Shown here: in pieces, positions 58,005 to 64,000 of the stretch
Layout: every line of letters starts with the position of its first letter
Numbering within the stretch: the stretch's first letter is position 1
Source: Podospora pseudoanserina
Lineage: Eukaryota > Ascomycota > Sordariomycetes > Sordariales > Podosporaceae
Direction: 5' to 3'
Length of the DNA: 64,000 bases
Assembly (NCBI RefSeq): GCF_035222485.1
Contig: NC_085922.1
Location: forward strand, 2,805,001 to 2,869,000
Notes under the pieces: model-generated
Databases searched by the model: none
The model's input: only the letters and a program-made list of their open reading frames with translations
What the model was told of the DNA's origin: nothing
Made by a program: the position numbers and the translations under genes

Positions 58005-61000
58005 GGGAGAATGAAGCTAGCCTGGCTCCCAAACTGGTGCCAGAGTGGCGGGAGACCTCCCATTCAGCCCATCCACCCATCACATATTCCTGGGCATGCA
58101 AAGCTGATTACGAAGGGTTTTGCTAGTGTTGGAGCATCATGGTCCTTTTGGTGGGTGTCCGTGTCCTCGTGGCCCTTTGTACAGTAGCGTCTTCCTCTCG
58201 CCTGCCGCCAGACCTTGATAGGGAACTGTGAATACAAACAAGGAGGGGCGTGGTGTTTTGGCCCAGTTACCTGGTGTAGCTGGCGTGGTGTTGATCATCA
58301 TCAGGGGGGCCAGGTGAGAGGCTGGTGGTGAGCAAAAGAGGAAGAAAGCGGGGTTATCTGGATCGTCATGTTAGCGACAGTTGTGGCGCGGTTTCGATGC
58401 AACGGTTCACTGTCATGCCGTGTGGTTGTTTGCTGCTTTAGTGTGAGCCTCTTGAGAATGGTGAAATTGTATCGTCAACAGACGAGAAGATGGTGATATT
58501 GCCCAGCTGCTGCTTCGTCCTCCGGAACTTCAAAACGGCTAGTTTGGTGATACTTTTGGTGGCCGATTGCTACCCCGCGGTTTGGCAGTGATGGCTTTGG
58601 TTTCATCCCGAGCAAGAGGTCCCCACCCGGACCGGACCTTTCGGTGGACACACGGAGGACGGCAGCGATGCAGGCACAGGGACAAGGTAAATTCAAATTT
58701 GGCACGTGAGCACTCGGTGTTGTGTCGTTCCGCTTGTTGCTCGTTTGCTCTTTGCATCAGTTCAGTTCCTGGAACTTTCGTCTGGCGTGCCTGGGATCGT
58801 GGATATGACAATTGTCAGCATGATGTCCTTTGATGTTCCAGAGGATTGGTCGCTACTGGCTGTGGCTGGACGGGTCATGTTGTCCCAACCAGATGGCACC
58901 ACAGATCACCGAAAGTGGTTTGTCTTTCACCACACGTCGTCCTCTCGGAGGCTTTTAGTTCCCGTGCCCAGTGCCATGGAAGCATCATCAAGCCCACCCC
59001 TTCGGCCCTCACCGACGTTGATGGACAGTTGGTGAATGCTTCACCGATGGCTCACCTTGCCTGCCGGACCGGCTCGAATGGTTGCATTATTCGTTTCTTT
59101 TTTCCCAATTGTAACTAGTGTCTCTCGAGTTCGGCTTGAAGAACTTGGCTTTGGTTCTAGTGAGAGCCAAGAGCGAGCAGACCAGCGCAAGAATGACAGA
59201 AAATGAGGCCTTTCCGCATTCTGTTCGACCTGCATCTGCTAAACTGCGGGGAAGACCCACAAGGCAGCAAGAGACCGGGGTTGATTTGTTGCTTTAGGTG
59301 GAGAAATCTCTGACAAAACTCCACCTAAAATGCGGAGGGCCAGGGTTGTTGGTGGAAGGCAGCACTCGAAAGCTGAGATGTCACGGGAGTGTCGACAAGA
59401 AGGCTTGGAACGTTGTCGTTGTGATGCTTGGCAGCAAGGCTATTGAACTTGGACAAAAGAAGAAAAAGGGGAACAACGGCATAAGATCAGGGGTAAGCAT
59501 TCGCTGTTCAACGTCGTCAATACGTCGGGTTTGGGTGTTCTTGAGCCTCATCGAGAATGGGCTACCACGCTGCCATTTTGTGACCTCCACTGTGCGTTCA
59601 ACACCTAGGAGACAGTCCCTCTGGCGGGCGATTGCCTCGTAAGCACTTGCGGAGTATAGTAATACTCCGACGGCAGTGGATCAACACATCTCGTTTATGA
59701 AGGATCTCGGCTGTTGGAAGTTGTTTTCTCGCTAGAGTGTCGCAATTATCGATCTCCTTTTGCCCTCTTTGCCAGCCTGTTCGTGACGAGGAAAATGGGA
59801 AATTTTGAGACCCTGTCGTCATTCCTTCCAACCTTCAACTTAGCACAATGCCCCCGGTCAAGATAGCGCGGGCTCTGCCGCTCTTGCGCCCCGCCCAGCA
59901 ATGATCCATCCAATCAAGAACGTTCAGTGATTTCCAACCTCAGCTTGCACCAACCAGATCGGCGAAGACGCTTGCCAGCTCTGAACTCTCACCACCGGGG
60001 CGTGCAGAGATGGAAAGGGATGCAACGCTATCTAACCTCCATGCCAGGGGCCAAAACCCAAATCTCGAAATGCACGGTCTGGGCTGGCTACCTTACCTTA
60101 GTCTGACCTTGTCTCCATCCGGAAACTTCTGAGTAGGCAAGAGGCAGGGGCAAATGGTGAATTGAACACAGCTCTCTGTACGACGCCGTTTGGCGGCAAT
60201 TCAGAGGGGGGAGGGGGGTGGGCAAGCAACACTGGCATATAATGCCACCAAGTGAAGCATTTGGATATGCACCTCGATTAATCAGGCAAAACGCACGGCT
60301 ACTCTATCTTGTTTATTGCGTCCTGAGGTCCCTACATGTTTGAACGGGCATGAGGAAGAGACAAAGATATCCAAACACAAATGGATTGGATACACAGAGA
60401 CGAAAAGGAGACAAGGCCGGCCAGGTCATTCTCGTGGCAGTCGTGTTTGGTTGTCGTTGATATTAAAGAAAATTCTTCTTCCATCTGAAGGTTTTACGGC
60501 CTTCTCATCAACAGCTAGCCAGCCTGCCAACCCAGGCCAGCGCTTCTGTCATAACCTGGGTGGCCACGGTGTGTTGTTTCATGGAATGCTAGTGGTCAAT
60601 CTCTATCAAGGCCACTCGTGAAGTTGCGGCGGGTTGCAGATGCCCGGGCTGGCCTGCATGTTGTCTTGCAGGCGGTTTTGATGACCCTCCAGGGGATGAA
60701 TGAAGTGAGGTCTCTTGTTTGGTCTGACTGAATTTGCTGATATGATACTCCAGCCAATAAGATCCCAAATTGCGGGTAGAAAGGGCATAACGAAGGAATG
60801 TCCAAAATTGAACATTAAAAAGATTTTTTTCTTCCCTGCTATTACACTAATCCGGGGCAATATCTTGAGTTTCAGCGGGCTGAGTGATGAACAGGCCGAT
60901 GATACTGTGAACTAGACAAACAAAAAAGAAAACATACCATATCCCAGCTTTCTATTTCCACGCCCTGTGGTCTAAAACCGAAAGATTTTTCCAAACTCGG

Positions 61001-64000
61001 ACCGGGCGAGTCGCCAACCGGGCTCAGGGGTTCCAGGTTCGCCAGGCCGAAAGAGGGGACGTTTAACACACACCCTTCTGCTTGCTGGCCTGATGAGAAA
61101 GCCACAACTACGATTTCCATTTTCACGAGTAACACGGTACCGGTATCTGAAGATCAGGGACAGGTCGGCGATGTCAGTGCGCGGGCTGTTTCTGTTGAAG
61201 CTTGCCCACGATTGTCAGCTCGTGGCTTTTGCTGGATACGCCCACGCCTGGTGGCATTGTTTTTTGTTCTTCTTAAACGCTGCCCGTCACTCACAGGGCG
61301 ACAACGACAACTCTACGCCGCACAACGGCGTCATGGAAAAAAAAAACTTTTCGAGGAGGCTTGAAGGCTTCCGGCCTTACCATCTGAAAAGTTTGAAAGC
61401 TGATACCTCTAATGGAATCCTCTGCCTAGCAACCGAGAGGCTGCCGTATGGAGGCATTGTCTCTATTTGGGCACATTTTCTTACTCTTTGTGTGCTCTGT
61501 ACCAGGGGCATTGTCAACAACCCTGTCAGATTTGTGTGTCCCGAGGATTCGGAACAACGTTGGCTTCGAGTCCAACGAACACCTATCAGCTTATTTGTTC
61601 TCCATGAAATGCTGTCTGATGAGCACCTCATTTTGTGAGAGAGTCTTGGGGTAAAATATGATAGATCAGAAATGTTTCATAAGCAGAACCCGCCAACTCG
61701 GGATCCTCACGGTCTCAGGTCAGCACTTGTTGGTGATTTGCCCGGGTTCCTTTCTGTGAGACATGATTGGTCCTGACACCGAAGTTGATCCGGTTGACAT
61801 TGACCGAAATCTTTGATATTCCGAACAGGGCGACTGACCTGCCCTCCACCATCAAAAGACTACACTAGTCTTTCACAGCCACCTACCGTTTCGTAATAGC
61901 GGCGTCGTCGTCAACGATGCCCCCGCACCGGTGCTAGTACAGAGACATCAAGACCACGCCAGCAAGAAAAACGCTCAGTGATCACAATCACCACCAAGGA
62001 TTTTCTTCCAGCAGGAGCTTGTGACCCGTGAGTTGTCGAAATGACAAACCACCGATCAAAGTCGGCGATAGCCCAGCAGTGGTGAGTTGTGTACGACCCA
62101 TGCCGCTCCCAGTCTCGATCTGGAAAGAGTCGATGATGGCTATCGCCAGGTTGGGTTTAGTGAGCTTTAGCAAAAGCGGCCGTGGCGTTCGGCGACTGCC
62201 CGAATCTGCGGGGGGTGAACATGCGATCGACATCAGCCTCGTTGGCCGTGATTTGACCGTGATGCTTGGTATCGTGCAGAGAGCACGACACTACTGCAAA
62301 GAAAGAGGAAGAAAAACAAACTTCCTGTTCCAAATTTTTTTGGTCCGGTCGTGCCTTTGGTGTTCTTGTTGGGGGTTGGGGGCGGCACAAGTATCAAATG
62401 TCTGCATCAGCCCATCCAACCCAGTCACTCACCTATGCGGCAATTGTGGTGTGTTCAAATCGAGACTATTCTCCGCGTCGGTGGCTGCCATATGTATGTA
62501 GGCGCTTTCAGCTGGTTGGGAGCGCTGGGCAAATGCCGGTTCCTCAGGCAGGATTTGCTGGCTGGCAAATGTCTCAGATCAAGACGGAGGAGGGCAACGA
62601 TACAAGATAGCCGGACCTAGTGATGACTGCTTCTGTTGGACTTCACCCGCTCGACGCCGCAGCCACCGACAATGCAATGACAAGCCGGCTGTTCGGTGCT
62701 GAACCCCAGCCCATCAGATCATCATGACCCAAAGAAGGAAAGAAGAAAAAAAACATGCTCATTGCTGGCTGCGAGAGAGAGAGCGAGCTACGATAGCTAC
62801 AAGTTCGTCATCGGTGTGCCCCTTCTCCTATAGCTGTGAGTGATCGTCAAAGCATACAGGTGTAGTAGAATCCTACCTGCACACCCCCCTTCTACTTCTT
62901 TTGTTGAGCATGAAAGTTGTGGGTGTCTCGATGTGAAATCAACACCATCTTAAGTCAAACTGCAGCTGCGGTCCTTCCCCAGCTACAGCGTATGACTTTG
63001 AGTTTATGTGGTGTTGCGTGTCGGTTGGATGTTGTGGTGCAGCCATTTTGATATTAGGTATCCTCCGATTGAGGCCGGGTCCGATATCGCCAGCGGAAGA
63101 AATGAAAGATGATGCCCTTGATCGGAAGAACACCTTCATTCACGGCCATGAAGATATCCGAACAGCGACTCCGGCCGCGGCATCAAGAGAAAGGTGTTTC
63201 GACATGGTGTGGATGGCAATATCCGTGATTGCAACAGTAGTCGATCAGAGGGTCGTCGGTGATGTGAAATTCAAGACGAGTAAGGAGCAAAAGCCGATTG
63301 AAACCCATCCCATCAGATTCCCATCAGGGTCATGGGCGGTGGACGAATCGCCAGGCTTGCCGCTAGCGGGAACCCTATCTTTCTTCTTCTCTGTCCCCGC
63401 TGACAAAACAAACACCATCCCACGCTCGTCATCAGGGCCCTTCTCTTTTCTCGCAGTAACTCCCTTCCATAATCTTCAATTTCGGGACCAGAGATTCCCA
63501 AGTTGCATGCAATGTGGGGATCAGTGATTCCAACACTGGGTTGCATCGTTAACAGCTTCTGAGGTTAGCTTCGCCCTGGCAGGGAGATAACCCCCCAAGA
63601 ATTCCAAAAACCCCAATCTTCAACGGCAACGAACGACGAGTGGATTTCCATCTCTGGCTAGCCGGCCGCTTTTGTTGCCGAGAAACGAGAAACTCATGGC
63701 AGACACCCTAACCCACAAGCACCAAACTCTTTTTGTGAGCTCGATATCCACAGGATCAGACTGCCGGCACTGTGACCTCCAAATTTTGTCCTCCCCCCTA
63801 TGCCCAATTTTGCAAAAGTCGTCCCACATGGCACCACGAAGCGCTGTGGCCTCACTGATCGAACGAGGTTAGCTGGAACCCGACGAAAAATAGTCCACAG
63901 TCTCCTTGGGAACTTGCGGAGCCGGCATCAAAACCAGAGGCACAGACGGATACGGAGCACAAGGGAGGTATTCAAAAACAGAACTCCACCATATACTCAG

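Larger units (their letters stand above)
49475..64000. other. 14.5-kb region without a recognisable gene
   Basis: After CRM1 I find no open frame with family resemblance, no chain of plausible exons, no tRNA and no 5S gene. The first ~0.5 kb is CRM1 3' sequence. From 50.6 to 51.9 kb lie two 21-bp-period arrays with degenerate flanks. From 52.3 kb on the sequence has normal base composition with many short homopolymer, CAC/GGT and GA tracts, like fungal promoters and untranslated leaders. It could be a very long regulatory region or leader of a gene beyond the window, one or more non-coding RNAs, or hold genes too diverged for me to see. Confidence 0.55.

Noticed and set aside
61093-61638. 181-codon plus-strand frame in the gene-free region
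   Set aside because: Composition looks random, with no domain, membrane pattern or plausible splice neighbours.
63006-63527. 173-codon plus-strand frame with hydrophobic start
   Set aside because: The hydrophobic start is not a convincing signal peptide and the rest looks random; no homologue recognised.

Overview
The window is nuclear DNA of a filamentous ascomycete. Genes carry short introns (about 47-160 nt) with GTRNGT-type donors and CTRAC-like branch points. The proteins are typical of Pezizomycotina: a PNP/NB-ARC/TPR NLR-like receptor, a DNA polymerase iota homologue, a shugoshin and the DASH subunit Dad2. Protein resemblance suggests Sordariomycetes, probably Sordariales; that placement is inference. 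I see no extensive RIP-like AT-rich block, although one AT-rich 21-bp repeat array is present.

Layout, left to right: MOB1 (+, 0.5-1.5 kb); ATP synthase OSCP subunit (+, 2.0-3.0); tRNA-Gly(GCC) (-, 3.9); GH63-like glycosidase related to yeast YMR196W (-, 4.2-7.8); tricalbin-like SMP/C2 lipid-transfer protein (-, 9.2-13.0); disordered poly-Q protein (-, 14.0-15.9); DNA polymerase iota (+, 17.4-19.4); TMEM135-like membrane protein (-, 19.9-21.7); bHLH transcription factor (+, 23.9-25.3); membrane-anchored type-B carboxylesterase (-, 27.0-29.3); PNP-NB-ARC-TPR NLR (+, 30.3-34.1); disordered FELPGEA-repeat protein (-, 34.9-37.2); Dad2 (-, 38.1-38.6) divergent from shugoshin (+, 39.1-41.2); Vps29 (-, 41.7-42.5); alanine-glyoxylate aminotransferase (+, 43.6-45.0); exportin CRM1 (+, 45.8-49.5). 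From 49.5 kb to the end (about 14.5 kb) I find no convincing gene, only low-complexity tracts and two 21-bp-period tandem arrays.

Most genes are housekeeping and unrelated to their neighbours. Dad2 and shugoshin form a divergent pair with related roles in chromosome segregation. The NLR is the clearest candidate for an immune or allorecognition system: a nucleoside-phosphorylase-fold effector domain, a STAND NTPase and six kinesin-light-chain-type TPRs, two of them almost identical in DNA. Gene structures also hold surprises: a probable 3-nt microexon in the GH63 gene and four GC-AG introns among 39 modelled.

All exon boundaries were built by hand from reading frame, splice signals and recalled family consensus. 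They have not been tested against transcripts or databases.
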